Under the pieces are notes generated by a model that saw nothing but the letters and a program-made list of their open reading frames with translations, was not told the DNA's origin and made no database searches. This document shows, one piece after another, positions 1 through 6,211 of a DNA stretch of 8,046 nt (the stretch's first letter is position 1; the number at the start of each line of letters is the position of its first letter). The stretch comes from Chloroflexi bacterium CG23_combo_of_CG06-09_8_20_14_all_45_10 (GTDB lineage Bacteria > Chloroflexota > Dehalococcoidia > GIF9 > AB-539-J10), in NCBI GenBank assembly GCA_002772325.1, contig PCSL01000077.1, forward strand, positions 1-8,046. Reading direction: 5' to 3'. A program made the position numbers and the translations under genes.

Positions 1-14
1 TCCATGCTCATTTT

Positions 15-2435
15 TCAATTAGAAAAGACTGTGGTAAAGCTTAATTCCTCTCCTTCTACACCGATAGCTATGGTGTCTCCCTCTTTAGACTCGCCCTTTA
101 ATATTTTGGTTGATAATGGATTTTCCACATACCTCTGGATAGCCCGACGCAGAGGGCGAGCCCCATATACCGGGTCATAGCCTCTTTTTACCAGCCAAGC
201 TTTGGCTTCAGGACCGATCTCGATCTTGATATTCCGTTCAGCCAACCTCTGCTCCACCTCCCGAACAAGCAAGTCAACAATGCTCTTCAAGTTCTCCTCG
301 GTCAAAGGATGAAATATAATGACATCGTCTATTCTATTAAGCAACTCAGGGCGAAAAGTTTGCTTCAAAGCACCTTCTATGGTTTTCCTCATTCTTTGTT
401 CATCTGCTTTGTCCCTATGGTGAAAGCCAATAGCCTGGCGCTGGAATTCCTCAGTGCCCAGGTTGCTGGTCATAATCACCACCGTATTCTTGAAATCCAC
501 AGTCCGACCATGCCCATCGGTAAGCCTGCCGTCCTCTAGTAGCTGCAATAGTATGTTAAATACCTCAGGATGTGCCTTCTCCACCTCATCGAAGAGGATA
601 ACTCGGTAAGGGCGACGCCTCACCGCCTCAGTTAACTGGCCACCTTCTTCATACCCTACATAGCCAGGTGGTGCGCCAATGAGGCGAGATACAGTATGTT
701 TTTCCATATATTCTGACATGTCCAATCTCACCATGGCTTCTTCATCGTCGAAGAGGAATTGTGCCAAAGCTCGAGCTAGCTCCGTCTTGCCTACGCCAGT
801 GGGACCAAGAAAAATAAAGCTACCTATGGGGCGCTTAGGATCCTTAAGTCCAGCTCGGCCCCGTCGGATAGCTTCGGAAATGGCTGCCACCGCCTCCTCC
901 TGGTCCACTATTCTCTGGTGAAGCCTCTCTTCCATGTGAACCAATTTGTCACTTTCATTTTCAAGCATTCGAGAGACCGGGATGCCTGTCCATTGGGAAA
1001 CTAGCTGAGCAACATCCTCCTCGTCCACCACACCGTCAATTTTCCCTTCCCGCTGCCACTGAAGTTTGGCATTATTGTATTCCTGTTCTAACCTCAATCT
1101 TTCTGCTTTCAACTCTGCTGCCCTTTGGTAGGCTCTCCGTTGTGAAGCAGCTTCTTCCTCATCACGCAAATGCTTTATCTCCCGGTCTAGTTTTTTAACT
1201 TCCTCTGGGGCACTTTCCATGTCAATGCGTAGTTTGCTGGCGGCTTCATCGATTAGGTCAACCGCCTTATCAGGCAAGAATCTATCAGAGATATATCTCT
1301 GGCTCAGCTTGGCAGCAGCTACTAGAGCTAAATCATCGATTTTTATCTTATGATGGGCTTCATATCTGGGGCGTAGTCCTCGAAGCATCTCTATGGTTGC
1401 TTCTACACTGGGTTCGCCAATGAAGACAGGTTGGAACCTCCTTGCCAATGCTGCGTCCTTCTCAATGCGTTTTCGATATTCATCGAGAGTGGTAGCTCCG
1501 ATGCATTGAAGTTCACCACGAGCCAGCGCTGGCTTAAGCATATTGCTGGCATCAACTGCTCCCTCGGCAGCCCCGGCTCCTACTACGGTATGAAGCTCAT
1601 CAATAAACAGAATGATTTCTCCACTCGCCTGACGGACTTCGTCTAAGACCGCTTTTAGCCTTTCCTCGAATTCCCCTCGAAATTTGCTCCCTGCCACCAG
1701 CGCTCCCATGTCCAAGGCAACCGCCCTTTTCTCTTTGAGGGAGTCAGGGACGTCTCCAGCCACAATCTTCTGGGCTAATCCTTCGGCAATTGCTGTCTTG
1801 CCTACGCCAGCATCACCAATAAGCACAGGATTATTCTTGGTGCGGCGTGAGAGTATCTGTATTACACGTTTGACTTCCTTCTCCCGGCCAATTACCGGGT
1901 CGAGTTTACCCTGACGAGCTAGCTCGGTGAGGTCATATCCATATTTTTCCAGAGAGCGATATTTGCTTTCCGCATGTTGGTCAGTAACCCGATGAGCACC
2001 GCGAATTTTGCGTAAAGCTTGGTAAATCCCTTCTTGGTTGATGCCAAATTCATTTAGGATTGCCGCGGCTTCGCCTCTGCTTTCGGCAGCAATGGCAATG
2101 AGGAGGTGTTCTGTGCTGATGAACTCGTCCTTAAGCCTGTCAGCCTCTTGGCGGGCATTTTGCATAAGTTGGGAAATTCGTGGTGTGGCATAAATTTGCG
2201 TTCCCTCATAAGCCACTTTAGGGAAGCCTTCAAGCGTTCTCTCCACTCGCCTTTTCATTGCCTCAACATCCACACTTAATTCTCGTAATATGTCCTGAGT
2301 TACCCCCCCTTGTTGCTCCAGCAAAGCTAATAAGATGTGCTCTACATCCCATTGATTGTGATGATAGCGACGAACTAACTCCTGTGATGCCGCTAAAACC
2401 TCTTGAGCTTGCTCGGTAAATTTCTCTGGCGTCAT
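15..2435 (-). CDS. clpC: ClpC-type Hsp100 AAA+ ATPase (ClpB/ClpC family), probable unfoldase partner of ClpP
   Basis: This is a complete 806-residue class I Hsp100 unfoldase with two ATPase rings. Visible domains: paired Clp-N repeats (about residues 3-145); AAA-1 with Walker A GDAGVGKT (207-214), Walker B ILFIDE (275-280), sensor GATT (313-316) and ARRF (331-334); a short coiled-coil middle domain (about 405-465); AAA-2 with Walker A GPTGVGKT (544-551), Walker B ILFDE (613-617), pore loop GYVGY (591-595) and sensor-2 GARPLRR (758-764). The aromatic D1 pore residue is Phe (KFRG, 251-254). Three features favour ClpC over ClpB: the length (ClpB is usually about 860), the single short UVR-like wing in the middle domain, and an IGF tripeptide (669-671) where ClpP-binding unfoldases carry their IGF/IGL/VGF loop. 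The N-terminus and the [19 protein letters not shown] linker read more like ClpB. The ATG start follows a strong AGGAGG. It is cytosolic and divergent from dnaJ. Hsp100 identity is certain; the ClpC rather than ClpB name is likely. Confidence 0.93.
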   Translation of the reverse strand: MTPEKFTEQAQEVLAASQELVRRYHHNQWDVEHILLALLEQQGGVTQDILRELSVDVEAMKRRVERTLEGFPKVAYEGTQIYATPRISQLMQNARQEADRLKDEFISTEHLLIAIAAESRGEAAAILNEFGINQEGIYQALRKIRGAHRVTDQHAESKYRSLEKYGYDLTELARQGKLDPVIGREKEVKRVIQILSRRTKNNPVLIGDAGVGKTAIAEGLAQKIVAGDVPDSLKEKRAVALDMGALVAGSKFRGEFEERLKAVLDEVRQASGEIILFIDELHTVVGAGAAEGAVDASNMLKPALARGELQCIGATTLDEYRKRIEKDAALARRFQPVFIGEPSVEATIEMLRGLRPRYEAHHKIKIDDLALVAAAKLSQRYISDRFLPDKAVDLIDEAASKLRIDMESAPEEVKKLDREIKHLRDEEEAASQRRAYQRAAELKAERLRLEQEYNNAKLQWQREGKIDGVVDEEDVAQLVSQWTGIPVSRMLENESDKLVHMEERLHQRIVDQEEAVAAISEAIRRGRAGLKDPKRPIGSFIFLGPTGVGKTELARALAQFLFDDEEAMVRLDMSEYMEKHTVSRLIGAPPGYVGYEEGGQLTEAVRRRPYRVILFDEVEKAHPEVFNILLQLLEDGRLTDGHGRTVDFKNTVVIMTSNLGTEEFQRQAIGFHHRDKADEQRMRKTIEGALKQTFRPELLNRIDDVIIFHPLTEENLKSIVDLLVREVEQRLAERNIKIEIGPEAKAWLVKRGYDPVYGARPLRRAIQRYVENPLSTKILKGESKEGDTIAIGVEGEELSFTTVFSN

Positions 2436-2444
2436 GGTTCTATT

Positions 2445-2450
2445 CCTCCT
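2445..2450 (-). promoter_or_regulatory. Strong Shine-Dalgarno site of clpC
   Basis: On the minus strand this reads AGGAGG, a perfect anti-16S match, nine bases before the ATG at 2435..2433. It fixes the clpC start and predicts efficient translation. Confidence 0.85.
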
Positions 2451-2490
2451 GATATACTTTATCTCGCTTAATTTCTTCCCTCCCTTTTAT

Positions 2491-2496
2491 ATTATA
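2491..2496 (-). promoter_or_regulatory. Candidate -10 box for clpC
   Basis: The minus strand reads TATAAT here, inside an AT-rich tract about 55 bases before the clpC start. I see no convincing -35 box 16-18 bases upstream (only TATACC or TTATAC), so this is a composition-based guess. No CIRCE element or other known heat-shock operator is visible nearby. Confidence 0.3.
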
Positions 2497-2578
2497 AACA
2501 TTTTTAAGGGCTTGGTATAATGTTTATCAGCTGTGCGAGCAGGGCTACCCAGGAAAATGGAAGAAGGTGTTTAAAAAT

Positions 2579-2626
2579 GTAGTGCGAGGCTTTAGCCTCG
2601 TGCACGACCCTGAAGGGTCGCACTAC
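2579..2626. repeat. REP/BIME-like palindromic element: two hairpins inside an outer stem
   Basis: This 48-base unit pairs perfectly. The outer arms GTAGTG (2579-2584) and CACTAC (2621-2626) enclose two adjacent hairpins. The first has stem CGAGGCT/AGCCTCG (2585-2600) with a TT loop. The second has stem CGACCCT/AGGGTCG (2605-2620) with a GA loop. A central TGCA separates them. Read from either end the unit begins GTAGTG, then a hairpin, then TGCA, so it is two REP-like units in inverted orientation. GTAG before a hairpin is the hallmark of REP sequences moved by Y1 (RAYT) transposases. No such transposase is in the window and there is no second copy, so the family assignment is inferred from structure. 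It could also act as a transcript-folding element between the divergent genes. Confidence 0.72.
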
Positions 2627-2770
2627 CAGAATCTTGGGGTGAATGGGTATTAAAACTGGATGAGGCAAGTCTAGTTTTCAATCTGAGGCAAAAATAAACA
2701 GCCTCTAGAAAGGAAGGTGGTGATGTAGATAGCGATAGAAAGATGGCGACTAAAGAGAAGAAATGATTAA

Positions 2771-2789
2771 CTGAGAGCCCCACTCTCAG
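2771..2789. repeat. Perfect 7-bp hairpin with CCCCA loop
   Basis: The arms CTGAGAG (2771-2777) and CTCTCAG (2783-2789) pair perfectly around a five-base loop. No T-run follows on either strand, so it does not look like an intrinsic terminator. It lies about 100 bases upstream of the dnaJ promoters. Its function is unknown; it may be a protein-binding palindrome or a chance structure. Confidence 0.4.
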
Positions 2790-2891
2790 ACTTTAGCGAT
2801 TCAGTGAGCTGTTTCAAAATCCTGGCTATAGCCCCAAAATATGCCTTTCATACTCATAAGAATAAATGGGTAAAGTTTTGCCCTCGATAGT

Positions 2892-2920
2892 TTGGCAATC
2901 TGCGTATACTTGTGTATAAA
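2892..2920 (+). promoter_or_regulatory. Upstream sigma-70-like promoter candidate for dnaJ (P1)
   Basis: TTGGCA (2892-2897) and TATAAA (2915-2920) are separated by the optimal 17 bases, and a TG lies two bases before the -10 box. The predicted start is near 2927, giving a leader of about 48 bases. A short inverted repeat TATAC-TTGT-GTATA (2905-2918) runs into the -10 box and could be an operator, though it is small. Confidence 0.5.
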
Positions 2921-2922
2921 AG

Positions 2923-2952
2923 TTGTCAACAGGGCAGTTTAAGGTCTATACT
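2923..2952 (+). promoter_or_regulatory. Downstream sigma-70-like promoter candidate for dnaJ (P2)
   Basis: TTGTCA (2923-2928) and TATACT (2947-2952) are 18 bases apart, each close to consensus. The predicted start near 2959 would leave a leader of about 16 bases holding only the ribosome site GGGG (2961-2964). It lies directly behind P1, so dnaJ may have tandem promoters. Confidence 0.5.
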
Positions 2953-2974
2953 ACAAGATTGGGGTTGACTAACT

Positions 2975-4048
2975 ATGGCGATAAAACGAGATTATTATGA
3001 AGTGTTGGGCGTGCCGCGGAACGCCAGTGATGAGGAAATCAAGAGGGCGTTTCGCAAGCTGGCTTTTCAGTATCATCCCGACCACAATAAAAATCCCGGG
3101 GCAGAAGATAAATTTAAGGAAATAAATGAGGCTTACCAGATCCTTTCTGACCCGGAGAAAAGGAGTAGTTATGACCGCTATGGTCGAGTAGCTACGGAAG
3201 AATGGCATGGTTTTCCTGATTTTGGTGGGCTAGGTGATATTTTCGAATCCTTTTTCGGTGGTTTTGGTGGGAGTCCCTTTGGTAGGACTGCCCAGCGTGC
3301 TCCACAAAAAGGGGATAGTCTGCAAACCCACCTCACCCTTTCTTTTGAGGAAGCAGTCTTTGGCTGCCAGAAAGAAGTTGAAATACAGCGTATTGAGAAC
3401 TGTCCTTCATGCCATGGCATTGGTAGCCAGCCAGGGACAAATCCTCAAACTTGTCCTGAGTGTCGTGGGACAGGACAGGTGAGAAAAGTTCAGCAGAGCA
3501 TTTTTGGCCGCTTCAGCCATGTTACCGCCTGTCCCTGTTGTAAAGGCAGCGGCATTATAATACCCCACCCCTGCTCCCAATGCCGTGGAGTGGGGAGAGT
3601 AAAGGTAGAACGCAAGCTAACGGTGGATATTCCAGCCGGTGTGGATGATGGTTATCAGGTGCACCTCGATGGCGAGGGGGATGCTGGCTTATATGGAGGA
3701 GCGCCTGGTGATCTCTACATTGACCTTTCAGTGAGGCCACATAAGTTGTTTTGTAGAGACGGGAGCGATATTCTTTGTGAGTTACCCATTAATTTTGCTC
3801 AGGCTACTCTGGGTGATGAGATAGAAGTGCCCTCTTTAGATGGGAAGGCAAGCCTGAGGATACCACCAGGCACACAGAGTGGAAGGGTTTTTCGCCTTAA
3901 AGGCAAGGGAGTGCCGCAGCTTAACGCTAGGGGGAAGGGTGATCAGCTTGTCAAAGTTGTGGTAGTTACTCCGCAACATTTAGATGGGAAGCAACGACGC
4001 CTTTTCGAAGAGTTGGCTAAGATATTGCCCCAAGCTAAATTACCTTAA
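2975..4048 (+). CDS. dnaJ: DnaJ, type A Hsp40 co-chaperone
   Basis: DnaJ delivers unfolded clients to DnaK (Hsp70) in the cytosol and stimulates its ATPase. This 357-residue protein has the full type A layout: J domain (about 1-70) with the essential HPD at 34-36 and a YDRYG end; a Gly/Phe linker (about 79-103); a zinc-finger domain with all four CxxCxGxG repeats (CPSCHGIG 143-150, CPECRGTG 160-167, CPCCKGSG 186-193, CSQCRGVG 200-207); then the C-terminal substrate-binding and dimerisation domains (about 208-350). The eight zinc ligands are intact. The length is slightly below E. coli DnaJ (about 376). The ATG start begins the typical [10 protein letters not shown] motif and is preceded by GGGG at nine bases, a modest ribosome site. 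Neither dnaK nor grpE is adjacent; the neighbour is the divergent clpC. CbpA-like type B proteins lack the zinc fingers, so that alternative is excluded. Confidence 0.95.
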   Translation: MAIKRDYYEVLGVPRNASDEEIKRAFRKLAFQYHPDHNKNPGAEDKFKEINEAYQILSDPEKRSSYDRYGRVATEEWHGFPDFGGLGDIFESFFGGFGGSPFGRTAQRAPQKGDSLQTHLTLSFEEAVFGCQKEVEIQRIENCPSCHGIGSQPGTNPQTCPECRGTGQVRKVQQSIFGRFSHVTACPCCKGSGIIIPHPCSQCRGVGRVKVERKLTVDIPAGVDDGYQVHLDGEGDAGLYGGAPGDLYIDLSVRPHKLFCRDGSDILCELPINFAQATLGDEIEVPSLDGKASLRIPPGTQSGRVFRLKGKGVPQLNARGKGDQLVKVVVVTPQHLDGKQRRLFEELAKILPQAKLP

Positions 4049-4075
4049 GGCATCTATATGTGACGACATAAACAC

Positions 4076-4135
4076 TTGCGCATAGTATATAAGGAAATTC
4101 TAAATACTAATCTCTAAACTCTAAACAAATTCAAA
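4076..4135. repeat. Left inverted arm of the four-helix-bundle unit
   Basis: It consists of the 9-base end TTGCGCATA, a 15-base spacer, and a 36-base tract at 4100-4135 built on CTAAA/CTAAAC-like repeats. That tract matches the reverse complement of 4489-4524 at 27 of 36 positions without gaps. It lies just upstream of the small gene and is A-rich on the plus strand. Confidence 0.6.
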
Positions 4136-4168
4136 CAAGCAAAATGAAGTAAAAGAGCAAAAGTAAAA

Positions 4169-4441
4169 ATGCAAAATGACAGGGGAAAATTAAAGGATGA
4201 ATTTAAGGGCTGCACCTACAAATTTGCTTTGGATGTAATCGGATTTATGGATCAGCTGTCAGCGGAGCAAACCTCGAGGATTGTTAGTGACCAGCTTTTG
4301 CGAAGCACTACTAGTATTGGCGCTAACGTGATTGAGGCTCAGGCAGGCTCCTCAAGGAAGGATTATACCAATTTTTTCACTTATGCACTAAAGTCGGCAA
4401 ATGAATGCAAGTTTTGGTTGGGACTGAAAGGAAGAAAATGA
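4169..4441 (+). CDS. Four-helix bundle (S23/IVS-type) protein, internally truncated
   Basis: The 90-residue product has the signature core of the S23/IVS four-helix-bundle family: QLLRSTTSIGANVIEAQAG (42-60), followed by SRKDYTNFFTYALKSANECKFWL (62-84, including the usual YALKSANE). Family members usually have about 115-125 residues, with a fourth helix and a C-terminus like LTLKGKK. Here FWLGL (82-86) runs straight into LKGRK (86-90) and the stop, so about 30 residues including helix four appear to have been removed in frame while the native C-terminus stayed. Their biochemical role is unclear; relatives occur in 23S rRNA intervening sequences, and the Avd proteins of diversity-generating retroelements share the fold. 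No good ribosome site precedes the ATG (only A-rich sequence). It may be a decaying, non-functional copy. Family identification is firm; whether it is functional is doubtful. Confidence 0.75.
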   Translation: MQNDRGKLKDEFKGCTYKFALDVIGFMDQLSAEQTSRIVSDQLLRSTTSIGANVIEAQAGSSRKDYTNFFTYALKSANECKFWLGLKGRK

Positions 4442-4488
4442 AATATTTTTGCCTTTTGAACTGTAATTTTGATTTTTTATCTTTAATT

Positions 4489-4552
4489 TTTGATACTGTT
4501 TAGCATTTCGTGCTTAGGATTTAGGCTTTAATCTCTGTAGGCTTATGCGCAA
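4489..4552. repeat. Right inverted arm of the four-helix-bundle unit
   Basis: This is the inverted counterpart of the left arm: a 36-base tract at 4489-4524, a 19-base spacer (four longer than on the left) and the 9-base end TATGCGCAA. A transcript across the unit could fold the two arms together, closing a loop around the small gene. Confidence 0.6.
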
Positions 4553-4556
4553 CTAC

Positions 4557-5543
4557 TTAATGCACTTTACCTAGTGAGGGTTGACCATGGCTCTTTGTTA
4601 GCTCACCGAAATCAGCCAGTGCCTCAGTTGCTGGCAAGTTTTCAAAAAGGACTTGATAAATAAGATTGATAATGGGGGTTTCCAAATTCAACTTCCGTAT
4701 TATTTGGTGAACTGCCATGGCAGTGTAAACCCCCTCGGCAACCTGCGTCATAGAAGCAGATATTTCCTTCCAGGAGCGACCTTTAGCTAATTCGTAGCCA
4801 ACGTAATGATTACGGCTCAAGGTGCTGGCACAAGTGGCTATTAAGTCGCCTAAGCCAGCTAAACCGTAAAAGGTGCTAACCTTAGCTCCCAAGGCTACCC
4901 CGAGAGAAATAACTTCAGTCCAGCTCCAAGTGATGAAGGCAGCCTTAGCATTGTCACCCAGGCCTAACCCATCGATCATCCCCGCACCTAAAGCTACAAT
5001 ATTTTTTAAAGCTCCTCCCAACTCTACGCCGATGACATCATCAGTGGTAAACAGAAGAAATTTAGGCGAATTCATCAGGTCTCGTGCTCTCTCAGCAACA
5101 GTTATATCCTGTGCCGCGATTACCGAAGCAGCCGGCAGGCCTTGAGCAATTTCTTTGGCCAGATTGGGACCGGAGAGAACGCAAATCTGCTGTCTCAAAG
5201 CAGGGGCAATTTCCTCTGCCATTACTTGAGACATTCTCTTACTGCTATCCCCCTCTAATCCCTTGGCAGCACTCACCAAAAGCATCGAATTGCTTAAGTA
5301 ATTCTTAGCCTGGATGACATTTTGCCTCAACTTTTGTGAAGGAACAGCCCAAATTACCAGGTCAGCCCCGTCCAGTGCCTCCTCAATGTGGCTGGTAGAG
5401 GAATAGTTATGTAATTTTCTATTCAGCTCTTCAGCCGCGGTTTTGCTGCGCGCCCATAGCTTTATTGCTATTCCCTTGTCACTCAGCAAAGAAGCTAAAG
5501 TGTTACCCCAGGTAGTATTACCTATAATGGTAGCTTTAGGCAT
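4557..5543 (-). CDS. gpsA: NAD(P)-dependent glycerol-3-phosphate dehydrogenase
   Basis: GpsA interconverts dihydroxyacetone phosphate and sn-glycerol 3-phosphate, the phospholipid backbone precursor. The 328-residue protein has an N-terminal Rossmann domain and a helical C-terminal domain. Catalytic and binding residues are present: Lys94 in SAAKGLE, SGPNLAKE (124-131), Lys180 in GVELGGALKN, Asp233 and Thr237 in GLGDLIATC, and Arg244-Asn245 in SRNHYVG. Three oddities: the nucleotide loop is GNTTWG (8-13), lacking the middle Gly of GxGxxG; the segment after LWAR is about 11-12 residues shorter than usual and lacks the NxxYLPG-type motif; and the near-invariant ITRGL reads ITWSW (204-208). The ATG at 5543 gives the right N-terminus, but no ribosome site stands at normal distance (GGGAG is about 24 bases upstream, at the plsY stop). 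It is last in the argF-der-plsY-gpsA operon, next to its pathway partner plsY. Confidence 0.93.
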   Translation of the reverse strand: MPKATIIGNTTWGNTLASLLSDKGIAIKLWARSKTAAEELNRKLHNYSSTSHIEEALDGADLVIWAVPSQKLRQNVIQAKNYLSNSMLLVSAAKGLEGDSSKRMSQVMAEEIAPALRQQICVLSGPNLAKEIAQGLPAASVIAAQDITVAERARDLMNSPKFLLFTTDDVIGVELGGALKNIVALGAGMIDGLGLGDNAKAAFITWSWTEVISLGVALGAKVSTFYGLAGLGDLIATCASTLSRNHYVGYELAKGRSWKEISASMTQVAEGVYTAMAVHQIIRKLNLETPIINLIYQVLFENLPATEALADFGELTKSHGQPSLGKVH

Positions 5544-5572
5544 GGTTTAAGGATGATTTATATTTTGTCTCC

Positions 5573-6211
5573 CTACCACAATCGGCGTTCTATGCCCTGC
5601 TGTAAGCGCTTTACGTTGTCGCGATGCTGGAAGACAAGCAAGGCTGTAGCTGCTAAGCCATAAGCTAAATAAATGGGAGGAAAATCATAAACAATAGTTA
5701 AGGGCACTAGCAAACACCAGGCGGCTAGGACGCTAAGTATGGAGCCTAAGGACATGTGTCGGCTGCGCAGTGCCGATATGGCAAGAACTTCGACTCCAAA
5801 TATAGCTACCGGAGGGTAGATAGCAAATAGTGTACCAAAGTAAGCAGTTACGCCTCGACCTCCTTTAAACCTGGCAAATACAGGCCAGTTATGTCCTGCC
5901 ATTGCTGCCAAACCAGCTATGGCTTGGGCTATCTGCCAATGAAGAGAGATACTACCAATGGTCAAGATTGCGCTGCCCATAATTATTTTAGCTAGCATGA
6001 CTGCTATGGCAGCCTTGGCTACATCAAGAATTATAGTTAAAACGCCAAACTTGGTCCCTACGGTTCGCATTACATTAGTGGCGCCAGTCTTGCCACTTCC
6101 ATATTTTCTGACATCAACACCTTTCTTAAGTTTGCCTATGATCAAGCCAAAGGGAATGGAGCCAAGAAGATAAGCAATAATCACCACAGCAACAAACTTA
6201 GCAATTATCAT
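5573..6211 (-). CDS. plsY: Acyl-phosphate:glycerol-3-phosphate acyltransferase
   Basis: PlsY is a polytopic inner-membrane enzyme that moves the acyl group from acyl phosphate to glycerol 3-phosphate, forming lysophosphatidic acid. At 212 residues it has the usual length and several hydrophobic segments (about 4-26, 55-77, 93-110, 125-147, 157-175, 178-194). Family motifs are visible: GSIPFG (17-22), GSGKTGATN (38-46), GHNWPVF...FKGGRGV (106-121) and the C-terminal HRDNVKRL (196-203). The usual GSGN is GSGK here, and KGGKGV is KGGRGV. The start overlaps the der stop by four bases (ATGA), and AAGGTGG (6225-6219) lies seven bases upstream inside der, so translation is probably coupled. GpsA, encoded next, supplies its acceptor substrate. 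The acyl phosphate would come from PlsX, which is not in this window. Confidence 0.94.
   Translation of the reverse strand: MIIAKFVAVVIIAYLLGSIPFGLIIGKLKKGVDVRKYGSGKTGATNVMRTVGTKFGVLTIILDVAKAAIAVMLAKIIMGSAILTIGSISLHWQIAQAIAGLAAMAGHNWPVFARFKGGRGVTAYFGTLFAIYPPVAIFGVEVLAISALRSRHMSLGSILSVLAAWCLLVPLTIVYDFPPIYLAYGLAATALLVFQHRDNVKRLQQGIERRLW

Larger units (their letters stand above)
2436..2974. other. 539-base divergent intergenic region between clpC and dnaJ
   Basis: There is no supportable gene here. From left to right it holds the clpC leader with its ribosome site and an AT-rich candidate promoter, a plus-strand TGGTATAAT string at 2513..2521 with no obvious target, the REP-like double palindrome at 2579..2626, a stretch with no recognised signal (about 2630-2770), a 7-bp hairpin at 2771..2789, another unassigned stretch, and two tandem dnaJ promoter candidates between 2892 and 2952. 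No CIRCE (TTAGCACTC/GAGTGCTAA) was found. Confidence 0.8.
4076..4552. mobile_element. 477-base inverted-repeat-bounded unit carrying a four-helix-bundle gene
   Basis: The unit is bounded by a perfect 9-base inverted repeat, TTGCGCATA (4076-4084) and TATGCGCAA (4544-4552). Inside these lies a longer imperfect inverted arm pair, 4100-4135 against 4489-4524, with 27 of 36 positions matching by hand count. The only gene between the arms is a small S23/IVS-type four-helix-bundle frame. The unit fills the gap between convergent dnaJ and gpsA almost exactly, starting 27 bases after the dnaJ stop and ending four bases from the gpsA stop. Genes of this family are known from intervening sequences in 23S rRNA genes, whose ends pair into a stem, and this layout resembles one outside rRNA. 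There is no transposase and no clear target-site duplication. Mobility is therefore inferred and would need a transposase acting in trans or another mechanism. Confidence 0.55.

Noticed and set aside
2513..2521. Extended -10 string TGGTATAAT on the plus strand
   Set aside because: There is no matching -35 box and no gene follows for over 450 bases. It may be chance in the AT-rich clpC leader.
2661..2691. Direct repeat TGAGGCAA (2661 and 2684)
   Set aside because: Only eight bases, two copies 23 apart, with no promoter or repeat context. Likely chance.
2743..2766. Tiny plus-strand frame MATKEKK
   Set aside because: Seven codons with no proper ribosome site. Too short to support as a peptide, although the composition looks like a gene start.
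2592..2783. Minus-strand 63-codon frame in the clpC-dnaJ gap
   Set aside because: It runs into the REP-like palindrome and through a hairpin, has no similarity I recognise and no ribosome site. It is chance.
2436..2974. CIRCE/HrcA operator or other known heat-shock site near clpC and dnaJ
   Set aside because: I looked for TTAGCACTC/GAGTGCTAA and close variants on both strands and found none.
4502..4516. Small AGCA/TGCT hairpin as a terminator for gpsA or dnaJ
   Set aside because: A four-base stem without a T-run on the relevant strand is too weak. Any termination here would more likely come from pairing of the long inverted arms.
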